DNA of 64,000 bases. It comes from Azospirillum thermophilum. GTDB lineage: Bacteria; Pseudomonadota; Alphaproteobacteria; Azospirillales; Azospirillaceae. The translations under genes and the position numbers were made by a program. The DNA lies in contig NZ_CP029356.1 in NCBI RefSeq assembly GCF_003130795.1, forward strand, positions 62,001 through 126,000, read 5' to 3'. How positions within the stretch are numbered: position 1 is the first letter of the stretch; each line of letters starts with the position of its first letter. Positions 10,201 to 17,499 of the stretch are shown here, piece by piece. The notes below the pieces were generated by a model that saw only the letters and a program-made list of their open reading frames with translations, made no database searches and had not been told where the DNA came from.

Positions 10201-10654
10201 CCACCTGCCAGCCGTTCAGCGCGAAGCCGGCGCTGTTCACCAGATAGCGGTTCTTGTCCAGTTCGAAGTCGCCGACGCGGGTGTAGTAGACGTTGTCCGC
10301 GTTCAGCGTGCCGGTCTGGGTCTGCACCGTCTCGCCCGACTGCCCCGGACCGGTCAGGCCGCGGCTCAGCTTGGAGACGCTGAAGAAGCCCTGCCCCTGG
10401 ATGGCGGCGTTCGTCGGGCTCTGCACCTGCGAAAGGGCGCCCTGGATGTTGTTCATGAACACCGGCTTGGCGACGACGCCGCCCGGCGCGTGGAGCCGTT
10501 CGTTCGACTGCAGCACCAGGGTCTCGAAGGCCGAGTCGACCCGCTTGTAGCCCAGCGTCGAGGCGTTGGCGATGTTGTCGGAGATGTGGCCGAGGGCCTT
10601 CGACTGGGCGTTCAGGCCGAGGACGGCGGTGGTCAACGATCCGAAGATGCTCAT
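7256..10654 (-). CDS. flgE: flagellar hook protein FlgE, greatly enlarged by internal repeats
   Basis: The subunit of the flagellar hook. The N-terminus (FGSLTTAVLGLNAQSKALGH, then SDNIANASTLGYKRVDSAF) and C-terminus (VESSNVDIADEFTKLIVTQR, then YSANTKIVTTSDEMLQEVL) are diagnostic. At 1132 residues it is about 2.5 times a typical FlgE. The extra mass is a series of about six related modules of roughly 70-110 residues, each opening with a (V/I)GDxYxVTI(D/N)G-like strand: near residues 299 (RIGDTYSVTINGG), 412 (DVGDEFRVTVAG), 539 (VPDEYSVTVLG), 620 (RVGDKYTVTIDS), 732 (DIGDRYTITIDG) and 842 (DVGAVYSVTIDQ). Each continues into a short helix of the form A..L...IN.AG and ends in a TxTg strand. These probably form the outer hook surface. 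It is the first gene of flgEKL, with a sigma-54 promoter about 50 bp upstream. Confidence 0.95.
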   Translation of the reverse strand: MSIFGSLTTAVLGLNAQSKALGHISDNIANASTLGYKRVDSAFETLVLQSNERLHAPGGVVAKPVFMNNIQGALSQVQSPTNAAIQGQGFFSVSKLSRGLTGPGQSGETVQTQTGTLNADNVYYTRVGDFELDKNRYLVNSAGFALNGWQVDETTGQLKKDVVQPIQVSAVTDKPQSTSSITLGANLPATPKPGIKVPDSSIQIYDTQGNSRTVQFNWRQDGANNWRLGIVAPGSSTQPVAGTFTGGTAKMALGTNISGVTPVAQVSQVLVNGTSFVKPSTVAIGGRSNFYPDGSSQPNIRIGDTYSVTINGGAPLSLTVTAANIGSYPDFAAVANNLMGQINAIAGQPYKASIDPNDATKIVVTTANDKPVQISGSFSTSGAPQQSTVSSPLTNANGGGPGIQQSTYTFSTTAVDVGDEFRVTVAGTEFKTRITSANAAALPNIAAVVANLATQISAAGLGITAAPGAAPNTNQLVITGSAATSTFTTSAGITNADTATNNVTGSSPATFTALTAATTPATAGTPEVTLYNLPAGALKVPDEYSVTVLGQTFTTKIGYSNINTLKDMAGVVKDLVTQINQAGLAVNADVNSTGALRLTGTTNGVNLNSSASKLAITATDNVRVGDKYTVTIDSVPYSVEVTADNIGTIGTYDGLANAVATKINSARPSAPVIATVTNSQVTLTARNPGTPFKMDQQYTSGTATSNKINGPTISPPTENRGQQQVFSFPQTQIDIGDRYTITIDGKPVSVAVDSTNYGSFEDITGVAQELANKINAAGLNVTASATNGRLTIVHNTPNTGKFTAIPSVDNATGSSGTLSGGTITTNVAGVNQQRAITLTGSPGDVGAVYSVTIDQTTISYTTKGDETSMEDITAKLADLVNANTSLSVTAGAVGSVLTLTSKTQSGVAADQFSVDPFTSSGQTPAYVQLGFGTNKDNVGTITSISTAKVGTGSAVTNSNQTTGADATVTFTVDYGFGPQQITLNLGKFGKSGGLTQYAGSEINVTQLVQDGASRGQFKEVVYGDNGDVIVNYDNGRSRVIGRIPVVTFNNPNALQREAGGVFIETEDGGRPNFNDPDTNGAGAVVANSVESSNVDIADEFTKLIVTQRTYSANTKIVTTSDEMLQEVLGLKR

Positions 10655-10700
10655 GGCCGGGGGCTCCAGGGAGAAAGGTGATGGCGCGTTGCCCCCTTTC

Positions 10701-10718
10701 TAGCAAGCCGGATGCCAA
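10701..10718 (-). promoter_or_regulatory. sigma-54 promoter of the flgEKL operon
   Basis: Read on the minus strand this is TGGCAT-N5-TTGCT, one mismatch from the RpoN consensus TGGCAC-N5-TTGCW, with exactly 10 bp between the GG (-24) and GC (-12) pairs. The predicted start lies near 10691, giving a leader of about 37 nt to the flgE ATG. A second AGCAAGCC-like half element at about 10732 may be part of an upstream activator region. Hook operons of several alphaproteobacteria (for example Caulobacter) use sigma-54 with an FlbD-type activator. Confidence 0.75.
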
Positions 10719-10765
10719 CTGCCCCACCGCCAGCAAGCCACTGATTCCCAACGGTTTTGCTCGTA

Positions 10766-10822
10766 CGGGGCGGCATCGCCCCGGTTTTTGCCGGGTGCTG
10801 GGAAATTTTCGCCTAGCACCCG
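10766..10822. other. two adjacent inverted repeats in the flgE / TPR-glycosyltransferase gap
   Basis: Two structures sit in the 217-bp gap. The first, 10766-10783, is CGGGGCG-GCAT-CGCCCCG followed by five T on the plus strand (10785-10789), resembling an intrinsic terminator, although no plus-strand gene ends here. The second, 10792-10822, has 8-bp arms (CGGGTGCT / AGCACCCG) around 15 nt. They may terminate the minus-strand TPR gene or serve as activator sites for the flgE sigma-54 promoter about 75-120 bp away; the sequence does not decide. Confidence 0.35.
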
Positions 10823-10871
10823 ATGGCGGGAGAGGGGAAGAAAGCTCCCGTCCGGCAACCGTCCGGTCGCG

Positions 10872-12332
10872 TCAGCCGCGGGACCGGCCGGCCCGGCGCT
10901 GCACGGCGGCGCGCAGCACCGCCGCCACGGTGGCCGTCGCGGTCGCCCAGTCACCCGGGCGGGGCTGGCGGAACAGCCGCAGCGTCGGGTACCAGGGGCT
11001 GTCGGCACGGTCGAGCAGCCAGCGCCAGTCCGGCGCATGGGGCAGCAGCAGCCAGGCCGGAACGCCGAGCGCTCCGGCCAGATGGACCATGGCGGTGTCC
11101 ACCGTCACCAGCAGGTCCAGATGGGCGAGGATGGCGGCGGTATCGGCGAAGTCCCGCACCCCGTCCGTCAGGTCGGCGACATCCTGCCCCGGCAGCGCCG
11201 GCAGGGCGCCGCGGGCATCGCCGGTCTGCAGGCTGAAGAAGCGCACCCCCTCCACCGCCAGCAGCGGACGCAGCAGGGCCGGCGGGATGGAGCGGTTGCG
11301 GTCGTTGCGGTGGCGTGGATTGCCGGCCCAGACCAGCCCGACGCGCAGGCCGCCGTCCTCATCCGTCACGCCGGCCAGCCGCGCCTGCCAGCGCTGCCGG
11401 TCCCCCTCGTCCACCACAAGATAGGGCACGCCGTTGGGAATGGTCTCCAGCCGGGTTCCGAAGGCGCGCGGCAGGCTCATCAGCGGACAGTGCAGGTCGT
11501 GCGGCGGCGGCTCCGGTCCGCGCTCCAGCACCTGGACCGGGGGCCCCAGGCTCTGGAACAGGCGGAACAGGGCGCGGTCCGTCTCCACCATCACCCGCCC
11601 GCCGGCCTGCGCCACCAGCGGGGCGTAACGGACGAACTGGATGGCGTCGCCATAGCCCTGCTCGACATGCAGCAGGATGCGGCGGCCCTCCAGCGGCTCC
11701 CCGGCCCAGGGCGGGGTGGCAAAGCGGCGCCAGCGATGTTCGAACCCCTCCCATCCCGCGGCCAGATCGCCCTGCACCAGCCGGCCGACCGCCCGGGCGA
11801 GATGGGCATCGGCATGGCCGGGATGGCGGGCGAGCACGGCGTCGAAGCAGGCCTCGGCCTCGGCGAAACGGCGCTGGTCGCGCAGCACGGTGCCGAGATT
11901 GACCAGGGTCTGCGGGTGGCCGGGCCGGGCGGCGGCGGCACGGTGCAGCCAGCGCCGGGCTTCGGGATAGCGGGCCAGACCATGCAGCGTCGCCCCCAGA
12001 GCGTCGAGCGCATCGCCGAGCCCGGGGTCGAGCGCCAGGGCGCGCCGCAGCGTCGCCTCCGCCTCCTCCGGCCGGCCGGCACTGTGCTGCGCGCCGCCGA
12101 GATGGGCGCGGGCCTGGGCGGACTCCGGCCGGACGCGCAGGGCGCGGGCGATGCCGCGGACGGCTGCCGGGGAGTTTCCCGCCTGTGCCTGGAGGACGCC
12201 CAGCAGATGCAGCGCGCCGGGCTGCGCCGGCTCGACGCTCAGCACCAGACGGTAAAGCCGGGCGGCTTCGTCGGTGTGTCCCGCCATGTGATGGTTGACG
12301 GCGGCGTCGAGAGCGTCCAGGAGTGTCGCCAT
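10872..12332 (-). CDS. TPR-repeat protein with GT9-like glycosyltransferase domain
   Basis: The N-terminal half (about residues 1-200) is a run of tetratricopeptide repeats with the usual A..LG.......A......A....P spacing. The C-terminal half is a heptosyltransferase-like GT-B fold: EQGYGDAIQFVRYAPLV, then VGLVWAGNPRHRNDRNRSIP, then the nucleotide-sugar side TVDTAMVHLAGALGVPAWLL and PDWRWLLDR. Such TPR-GT fusions are common in Azospirillum and relatives and are often found by flagellar genes, where they may glycosylate flagellin or surface structures; substrate and acceptor cannot be read here. I chose the ATG at 12332 (MATLLDALDAA), which matches the start of the second TPR glycosyltransferase in this window (MATLHDLLTAA), over the upstream in-frame start at 12416. 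About 486 residues. Confidence 0.8.
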   Translation of the reverse strand: MATLLDALDAAVNHHMAGHTDEAARLYRLVLSVEPAQPGALHLLGVLQAQAGNSPAAVRGIARALRVRPESAQARAHLGGAQHSAGRPEEAEATLRRALALDPGLGDALDALGATLHGLARYPEARRWLHRAAAARPGHPQTLVNLGTVLRDQRRFAEAEACFDAVLARHPGHADAHLARAVGRLVQGDLAAGWEGFEHRWRRFATPPWAGEPLEGRRILLHVEQGYGDAIQFVRYAPLVAQAGGRVMVETDRALFRLFQSLGPPVQVLERGPEPPPHDLHCPLMSLPRAFGTRLETIPNGVPYLVVDEGDRQRWQARLAGVTDEDGGLRVGLVWAGNPRHRNDRNRSIPPALLRPLLAVEGVRFFSLQTGDARGALPALPGQDVADLTDGVRDFADTAAILAHLDLLVTVDTAMVHLAGALGVPAWLLLPHAPDWRWLLDRADSPWYPTLRLFRQPRPGDWATATATVAAVLRAAVQRRAGRSRG

Positions 12333-12414
12333 GCGTCCTGTGTACACCGGCCCCGCCCCGGGACGCGAGCCCCCATTTCCCGTCCCCGCCACCCTTTCCG
12401 ACGACCGAGGCCCC

Positions 12415-12747
12415 ATGGACGACCGGCTGCCGACTCATCTCTGGGTGATGGCGCATATCCGCGCCGCCGACGCGCAGGGCGTATCGATGATGGTGGTCCG
12501 CAAGGGCGACCCCGGCCGCGGGACCGTCATCCTGAAGCTGAACCGGCTCGACGGCCGCTTCTCGGTTCTCGTCCAGATCCGCGAGGGGGAAAGGCTCGCC
12601 TGGTCGCGCGGCACCGGCGCCGACCCGGTGACAGAGGCGGAGGCCGACGCCTACATCGCCCGCCAGACCCGCTACGACCCCGACGTCTGGGTGATCGAGG
12701 TGGAGGACCGCCAGGGCCGCCCCTGGTTCGAGGGGCCGATCCGCTGA
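12415..12747 (+). CDS. DUF1491 family protein
   Basis: A 110-residue cytoplasmic protein restricted to alphaproteobacteria; no function is established for the family. The sequence runs RLPTHLWVMAHIRAADAQGV, a VILKLNRLDGRFSVLVQIR strand pair, then the conserved C-terminal YDPDVWVIEVEDR. The start at 12415 is preferred because the longer form (from 12295) would lie inside the divergent TPR gene and lacks family similarity. It ends at a bidirectional hairpin shared with the convergent TRAP binding-protein gene. Confidence 0.8.
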   Translation: MDDRLPTHLWVMAHIRAADAQGVSMMVVRKGDPGRGTVILKLNRLDGRFSVLVQIREGERLAWSRGTGADPVTEAEADAYIARQTRYDPDVWVIEVEDRQGRPWFEGPIR

Positions 12748-12764
12748 CCGTCCCGCAATGGAAA

Positions 12765-12791
12765 GGGGGCGGCGCCGCAGCGACCGCCCCC
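12765..12791. terminator. bidirectional terminator-like hairpin
   Basis: 8-bp arms GGGGGCGG / CCGCCCCC around an 11-nt loop, between the convergent stops of the DUF1491 gene (12747) and the TRAP binding-protein gene (12818). On the minus strand the stem is followed by TTTCC, a weak U-tract. Confidence 0.5.
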
Positions 12792-12817
12792 GGTGTTCCC
12801 GTGCCGGAACCGACCCG

Positions 12818-13903
12818 TCAGCGGCGGCCGGCCGACTGGACGAAGTTGTCGTAGGGCAGCTCCGCGACGCGGAACCAGAGTTGCGCCTCGTCCAGGAAGG
12901 GCTTCCAGCTGTCGTAGACGGTCTTGAAGCTGGCGTTGTTCTTCGAGAGCTCGTCATACAGCTCGAAGGCGATCTTGTGGGCCGCCTCCATCAGGTCGCG
13001 CGGATAGGGGCGGAGCTGCGTCCCCTTGGCGACCAGCCGCTTCAGCGCCCTGGCGTTCTCCGCGTCATAGCGGGCGGTCATGGCGCTGTTGGCCTCGGCG
13101 CAGGCGGTGGCGAGGATCGACTGGTAGGCCTTCGGCAGGGCCTCCCACTCCTTCAGGTTGACGTAGAGCGAGACCTGCGGCCCGCCTTCCCACCAGCCCG
13201 GATAGTAGTAGTACTTGGCGACCTGATAGAAGCCGAGCTTCTCGTCATCATAGGGGCCGACGAACTCGACCGCGTCGATCGTGCCCTTCTCCAGCGCCGG
13301 ATAGACGTCGCTGCCGGCGATCTGCGTCGGCGCCGCGCCCAGCTTCGCCATGATCTGGCCGGTGATGCCGGCGATGCGGATCTTCAGGCCGCTGAAGTCG
13401 GACAGCGACTTGATCTCCTTGCGGAACCAGCCGCCCATCTGGGCGCCCGTGTTTCCGGCGGCAAAGGAGATCACGTTGTAGGTCTTCATGAAGTTGCGCA
13501 GCAGGTCCTGGCCGCCGCCATACTGGTACCAGGCGTTCATCTGGCGGGCGTTCGGGCCGAAGGGCAGCGCCGTGTCGAAGGCGAAGGTCGGATCCTTGCC
13601 GACATAGTAGTAGCCGCAGGTGTGGCCGCACTGCACGGTGCCGTTCTGCACGGCGTCGAGCACCTGCAGGCCGGGAACGATCTCGCCCGCCGCATGGATA
13701 CGGATCTGGAACTTGCCGTCGGTCGCCTCGCTGACGCGGCGGGCGATCAGCTCCGAGGTGCCGAGCAGGATGTCCGTGCTCTTCGGAAAGCTGGAGGCGA
13801 GCCGCCACTGAATCTCCGGCTGCGACTGCGCGATGGCCGGGGCGGCGAGCCCGGTCGCGGCGACGCCGGCACCGGCGGAGGCGAGAAAGGTCCTGCGTTT
13901 CAC
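12818..13903 (-). CDS. TRAP transporter substrate-binding protein (DctP family, COG4663-like), Tat-exported
   Basis: The periplasmic binding protein of a tripartite ATP-independent transporter. A twin-arginine signal (KRRTFLASAGAGVAATGLAA then PAIAQ) is followed by WRLASSFPKSTDILLG, then GEIVPGLQVLDAVQNGTVQ, FRKEIKSLSDFSGLKIRI, DVYPALEKGTIDAVEFVGPY and the aromatic YYYYPGWWEGG. This pattern is typical of the FcbT1/YiaO-like group that takes up 2-oxo acids or aromatic carboxylates; the ligand is unknown. I start it at the GTG at 13903, which has AGGAG 7 nt upstream and places the Tat motif at the N-terminus (361 residues). No DctQ or DctM membrane gene is adjacent, so it is an orphan component here. 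A perfect palindrome lies about 60 bp upstream. Confidence 0.88.
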   Translation of the reverse strand: MKRRTFLASAGAGVAATGLAAPAIAQSQPEIQWRLASSFPKSTDILLGTSELIARRVSEATDGKFQIRIHAAGEIVPGLQVLDAVQNGTVQCGHTCGYYYVGKDPTFAFDTALPFGPNARQMNAWYQYGGGQDLLRNFMKTYNVISFAAGNTGAQMGGWFRKEIKSLSDFSGLKIRIAGITGQIMAKLGAAPTQIAGSDVYPALEKGTIDAVEFVGPYDDEKLGFYQVAKYYYYPGWWEGGPQVSLYVNLKEWEALPKAYQSILATACAEANSAMTARYDAENARALKRLVAKGTQLRPYPRDLMEAAHKIAFELYDELSKNNASFKTVYDSWKPFLDEAQLWFRVAELPYDNFVQSAGRR

Positions 13904-13961
13904 ACCCTGTCTCCTGAACCTGTGTTTATGACCGCCCTGCCCCTTCTGGGTCAGTCTCCAT

Positions 13962-13982
13962 GCAATCCGGCATCCGGATTGC
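13962..13982. promoter_or_regulatory. perfect palindrome upstream of the TRAP binding-protein gene
   Basis: Arms GCAATCCGG and CCGGATTGC (9 bp, no mismatches) around CAT, 59-79 bp upstream of the GTG start at 13903. Size and symmetry fit a dimeric repressor or activator site (GntR, IclR or TetR type). No regulator gene is next to it. The rest of the 217-bp gap to the glucosidase gene (13904-14120) shows nothing else I can name. Confidence 0.5.
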
Positions 13983-14120
13983 TGACCTGGGCCTCGGACG
14001 GCATCGTGATCCGCAGAAAAGCAGCCTTGTTGCGCGGAAGCATCGTACAAATCCGCATGACTGATCTTCGCCGACGGTCTTACGGCAACAAGGTTACCCC
14101 AACAGTTCGGGCGCGCCGGC

Positions 14121-15754
14121 TCAGGACGCCCCGCCCCGCAGGCCGAGGAAGCCGGAAAGCGGCGGCAGCACCAGGATCCGGCCATCCGCGGTGATGTCCG
14201 GCACCGCGCAACCGGGGGCGCGCGGCAGGTCGAGGGGAACCGGACGGCCCTTCCGCTTCAGCGCATACTCCGCCGGGCGGTCGGCCATGTTGAAAACGGC
14301 CAGCAGGCGTTCACCATCCGTCATGCGCTCGAATGCCAGCACGTCGCCCTTTTCCTCCACCGCCGCAAGGCGTCCCGCGGTCAGGGCGGCATGGTTGCGG
14401 CGCAGGCGGAAGGCGGCGCGCCAGACCTCCAGCGGGCTGTCCGGCCGGCGTTCCTGCCGGTCGATGGCAAGCGGGCGATGCTCCTCCGGGACCGGCAGCC
14501 AGCTTTCCGCCGCAGCGCTGAATCCGGCGCCGCGGGCGTCGGCCGTCCAGGGCAGCGGGTGCGGCTTCCGTCGCGGCCGGCGAACTCCGGCCAATAGGTG
14601 ATGCCGAAGGGGTCGCGGAGCTGATCGCGCCGCAGCACCGCGTTGGGCAGGGCGAGTTCCTCGCCCTGGTAGAGGCAGAGCGTGCCGGGCAGCGTCGCGA
14701 AGAGCCCGGCGAGCAGGGCGTTGAAGGCCTCCGGGTCGGCCCCCGGCGGCAGCCAGCGGCTCGCCGCCCGCTCCACGTCATGGTTGGTGAAGCTCCAGCA
14801 GATGGCGTCCGGCTGCGGCGTCCCGGTCAGCGCCTGGGCGAAGGCCGCGGCGGAGAAGGGCTGCTTGGCGAGCGACAGCGTGTAGGCGGCGTGCAGGCCC
14901 TGCGGCGTGCAGTAGCCGGCGATGCGGCGGCCGGCGCCGGGCTGGCTCGACAGCTCGCCCAGCAGCACGCGGCCGGGATAGCGGTCGACCGTCGCGCGCA
15001 ACGCGGCCAGCACGTCCTTCACCGCCGGATGCATCATGTCGTAGAGGTGCCGCTGCATGGCGAACGGCTTGGCCGGCGGCTCCGGATCGCGGCGGAGCGC
15101 CGCCGGGTTGGAGCGCAGCAGCGGATCGTGGGCGAAGAAGTCCACCGCGTCGATGCGGAAGCCGTCGACTCCGCGCTCCAGCCAGAAGGCCGCGGTGTCG
15201 CACAGCGCCTGCAGGGTCGCCGGATTGTGCAGGTTCAGCGCCGGCTGGCCCGGCAGGAAGTGGTGCAGGTAATACTGCCGGCGCCGCGGCTCCCAGCTCC
15301 AGGCGCCGCCGCCGAAGACCGACAGCCAGTTGTTGGGCGGCGTGCCGTCCGGCCGGGGATCGGCCCAGACATACCAGTCGGCATGGTCGCCGCTGCGCGA
15401 CCGCCGGCTGTCCTCGAACCAGGGATGGGTGTCGGCGGTATGGCCGCAGACCAGGTCGACCAGCAGCTTCAGCCCCAGCCCGTGGGCCTTGGCGACGATG
15501 CGGTCGAAGGTCTCCAGCCTGCCCATCCGCGGGTCGACCGCGCGATGGTCGGCCACGTCGTAGCCGAAATCCTTCAGCGGCGAGGGGTAGAAGGGGCAGA
15601 GCCACACCCCGTCCACCCCGAGGGAGGCGACATGGTCCAGCCCCTCCAGCACGCCGTCCAGGTCGCCCCAGCCATCGCCGTTCCGGTCGAGAAAGCTGAG
15701 CGGGTAGATCTGGTAAAGGGCGGAACCCGCAAGCCAGGACGGGGAACTGGACAC
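14121..15754 (-). CDS. GH13 alpha-glucosidase (one frameshift)
   Basis: A family GH13 alpha-glucosidase/oligo-glucosidase acting on alpha-linked glucosides in the cytoplasm. N-terminal LYQIYPLSFLDRNGDGWGDL and VDGVWLCPFYPSPLKDFGYD are family blocks. The nucleophile is Asp202 in DGFRIDAVD, the acid/base Glu267 in LLGELSS, and the transition-state Asp326 in FTNHDVE. The frame breaks near 14557-14560: the expected GRDGSRTPLPWTAD is interrupted because a C-run has three bases where four are needed, and the C-terminal beta domain (HPLPWTADARGAGFSAA to GFLGLRGGAS) continues in the next frame to 14121. With one base restored the protein is about 544 residues, normal for the family. A single homopolymer error is the simplest reading. 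It stands alone between the orphan TRAP gene and a small unknown gene. Confidence 0.85.
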
Positions 15755-15853
15755 CGGCGAACCCTCCGCGGAGATGATCCGCGGACAGGCTCGCCCCGAC
15801 CGGCTAACGAAGCGTTACCGGCACCATAAAGGTCACGGGGAGCGGCCGCCGCC

Positions 15854-16141
15854 TCAGCGCCTCGGCGGCAGGTGCCGGTTGGACAGGACGTTCAGCCAGG
15901 GCGCCATCATCGGGGCCATCAGCGGCCCCCAGGCCTGCTGCACCATCCCCGCCCACATCTGCATGGGGGCCAGCCACAGGCCGGCCAGTCCCGGCGCCGC
16001 CGGGCCGAGCAGGCCGCGCACCGCCTCGAAGGACGGGGTGGCCTTGAACTGGACGGCGATGATCTCGGCATTCTCCTCCTCTCGGTGGAGGATCTGGATG
16101 TCGAGGTTGGGCAGGGCCGCGGTCAGCTTGGTTTCTTCCAT
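15854..16141 (-). CDS. small hypothetical protein
   Basis: A 95-residue protein I do not recognise. An acidic, hydrophilic N-terminal half (METxL-like start MEETKLTAALPNLDIQILHR) is followed by a hydrophobic half rich in Trp, Met and Pro (LAPMQMWAGMVQQAWGPLMA), which could be an amphipathic or membrane-associated helix. The ATG at 16141 is supported by AGGAAG 8 nt upstream. It is divergent from topoisomerase IB with about 80 bp between starts. Confidence 0.6.
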   Translation of the reverse strand: MEETKLTAALPNLDIQILHREEENAEIIAVQFKATPSFEAVRGLLGPAAPGLAGLWLAPMQMWAGMVQQAWGPLMAPMMAPWLNVLSNRHLPPRR

Positions 16142-16221
16142 CGTCCGGCTTCCTTGTCGCTCCGCCCGGTCCGGGCATGGGCCGACGATAGTTGTTTTGC
16201 AGGTGCGAAGGAACCTCCACG

Positions 16222-17481
16222 ATGGGAATGGGGATGGGGATGGGGCCGCGCCGGCCACCCGCCGGGAAGCGGCGGCAACCATTGCCCGTGCCGGCGGTTA
16301 TGCCTGTCATGGACACGCTGACGCCCGACCGCGACCATGCCGGCACCGATCCCGGCACCGCCGGCCAGCCCGACCCGCGGGAGACCGCAGCCTGCGCCGG
16401 CCTTGCCTACGTCTCGGACGAGGAGCCGGGCATCCGCCGCCGGCGGTCCGGCAGGGGCTTCTCCTATCGCTGGCCGGACGGCGCGCCGGTGACGGAGGAG
16501 GAGACGCTGGCCCGCATCCGCAAGCTGGCGATTCCGCCCGCCTACCGCGACGTCTGGATCTGCACCGACCCGGACGGGCATCTCCAGGCGACCGGCCGCG
16601 ACGACCGCGGGCGCAAGCAGTACCGCTACCACCCCCGCTGGACCGAGGCGCGCGAGGGCACGAAGTTCGGCCGGATGCTGGAGTTCTGCCGCGCCCTGCC
16701 CGACCTGCGCCGCCGGGTGGACGAGGATCTGGCCCGCCGCGGCCTGCCGCGCGAGAAGGTCCTGGCCGCCGTGGTCCGGCTGCTGGAGACCACCCTGATC
16801 CGCGTCGGCAACGAGACCTATGCGCGCGAGAACAAGAGCTACGGCCTGACCACCCTGCGCGACAAGCACGCCGCCATTGACGGGTCGGAGATCCGCTTCG
16901 CCTTCAAGGGCAAGTCCGGCAAGGAATGGCAGGTCTCGCTGAAGGACCGCCGCCTCGCCCGCGTCGTGCGGGCCTGCCGCGACGTGCCGGGCAGCGAGCT
17001 GTTCCAGTACATCGACGGCGACGGCCGGCGGCACGGCGTCGGCTCGGGCGACGTCAACGACTATCTGCGCGAGATCACCGGCCGCGACTTCACCGCCAAG
17101 GACTTCCGGACCTGGGCCGGCACCGTGCTGGCCGCCATGGCGCTGACGGAGTTCGAGAGCTTCGACAGCGCCGCCAAGGCCAAGCGCAACGTCACCCGCG
17201 CCATCGAACAGGTGGCGTCCCGCCTCGGCAACACCGCCAGCGTCTGCCGCAAGAGCTACGTCCACCCCGAGGTGCTCGACGCCTATCTGGAGGGCAACCT
17301 GCTGGACTCCCTCAAGACGGAGGTCGAGGCCGAGCTGCGGGAGGAGCTGTCCGGCCTGGGCTCGGAGGAGGCCGCCGTGCTGGCCTTCCTGCGCGACCGC
17401 CTGGAACGGGAAAGCGCCGCGCGGGCGCGGGAAAGCGCACGTTCCGCCGCGCGGCGGCGCCCTCCCGCAAGCACGGGCTGA
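16222..17481 (+). CDS. DNA topoisomerase IB (poxvirus/eukaryote type)
   Basis: A bacterial type IB topoisomerase that relaxes supercoils through a 3'-phosphotyrosyl intermediate. The N-terminal domain has RRRRSGRGFSYRWPDG and IPPAYRDVWICTDPDGHLQA; the catalytic domain has ARENKSYGLTTLRDKH, FKGKSGKEWQVSL, GRDFTAKDFRTWAGT, and the active-site Tyr in CRKSYVHPEVLDAYLEG (codon at 17257, about residue 346). I favour the start at 16222, with AAGGA 9 nt upstream; 16300 and 16309 are in-frame alternatives. The 5' end is a GGGATG-type hexamer repeat giving Met-Gly dipeptides, followed by a basic tail. It converges with the phosphatase gene, 18 bp apart. Confidence 0.9.
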   Translation: MGMGMGMGPRRPPAGKRRQPLPVPAVMPVMDTLTPDRDHAGTDPGTAGQPDPRETAACAGLAYVSDEEPGIRRRRSGRGFSYRWPDGAPVTEEETLARIRKLAIPPAYRDVWICTDPDGHLQATGRDDRGRKQYRYHPRWTEAREGTKFGRMLEFCRALPDLRRRVDEDLARRGLPREKVLAAVVRLLETTLIRVGNETYARENKSYGLTTLRDKHAAIDGSEIRFAFKGKSGKEWQVSLKDRRLARVVRACRDVPGSELFQYIDGDGRRHGVGSGDVNDYLREITGRDFTAKDFRTWAGTVLAAMALTEFESFDSAAKAKRNVTRAIEQVASRLGNTASVCRKSYVHPEVLDAYLEGNLLDSLKTEVEAELREELSGLGSEEAAVLAFLRDRLERESAARARESARSAARRRPPASTG

Positions 17482-17499
17482 AGCCGCCGCGCCGGGGCA

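Noticed and set aside
6908..10681. Long plus-strand open frame opposite flgK/flgE
   Set aside because: Shadow of FlgE codons on the opposite strand; composition is biased (Gly/Arg/Asp/Val) with no domain.
10766..10790. Plus-strand intrinsic terminator
   Set aside because: Hairpin plus T-run is good, but no plus-strand gene ends there; recorded as an unassigned structure.
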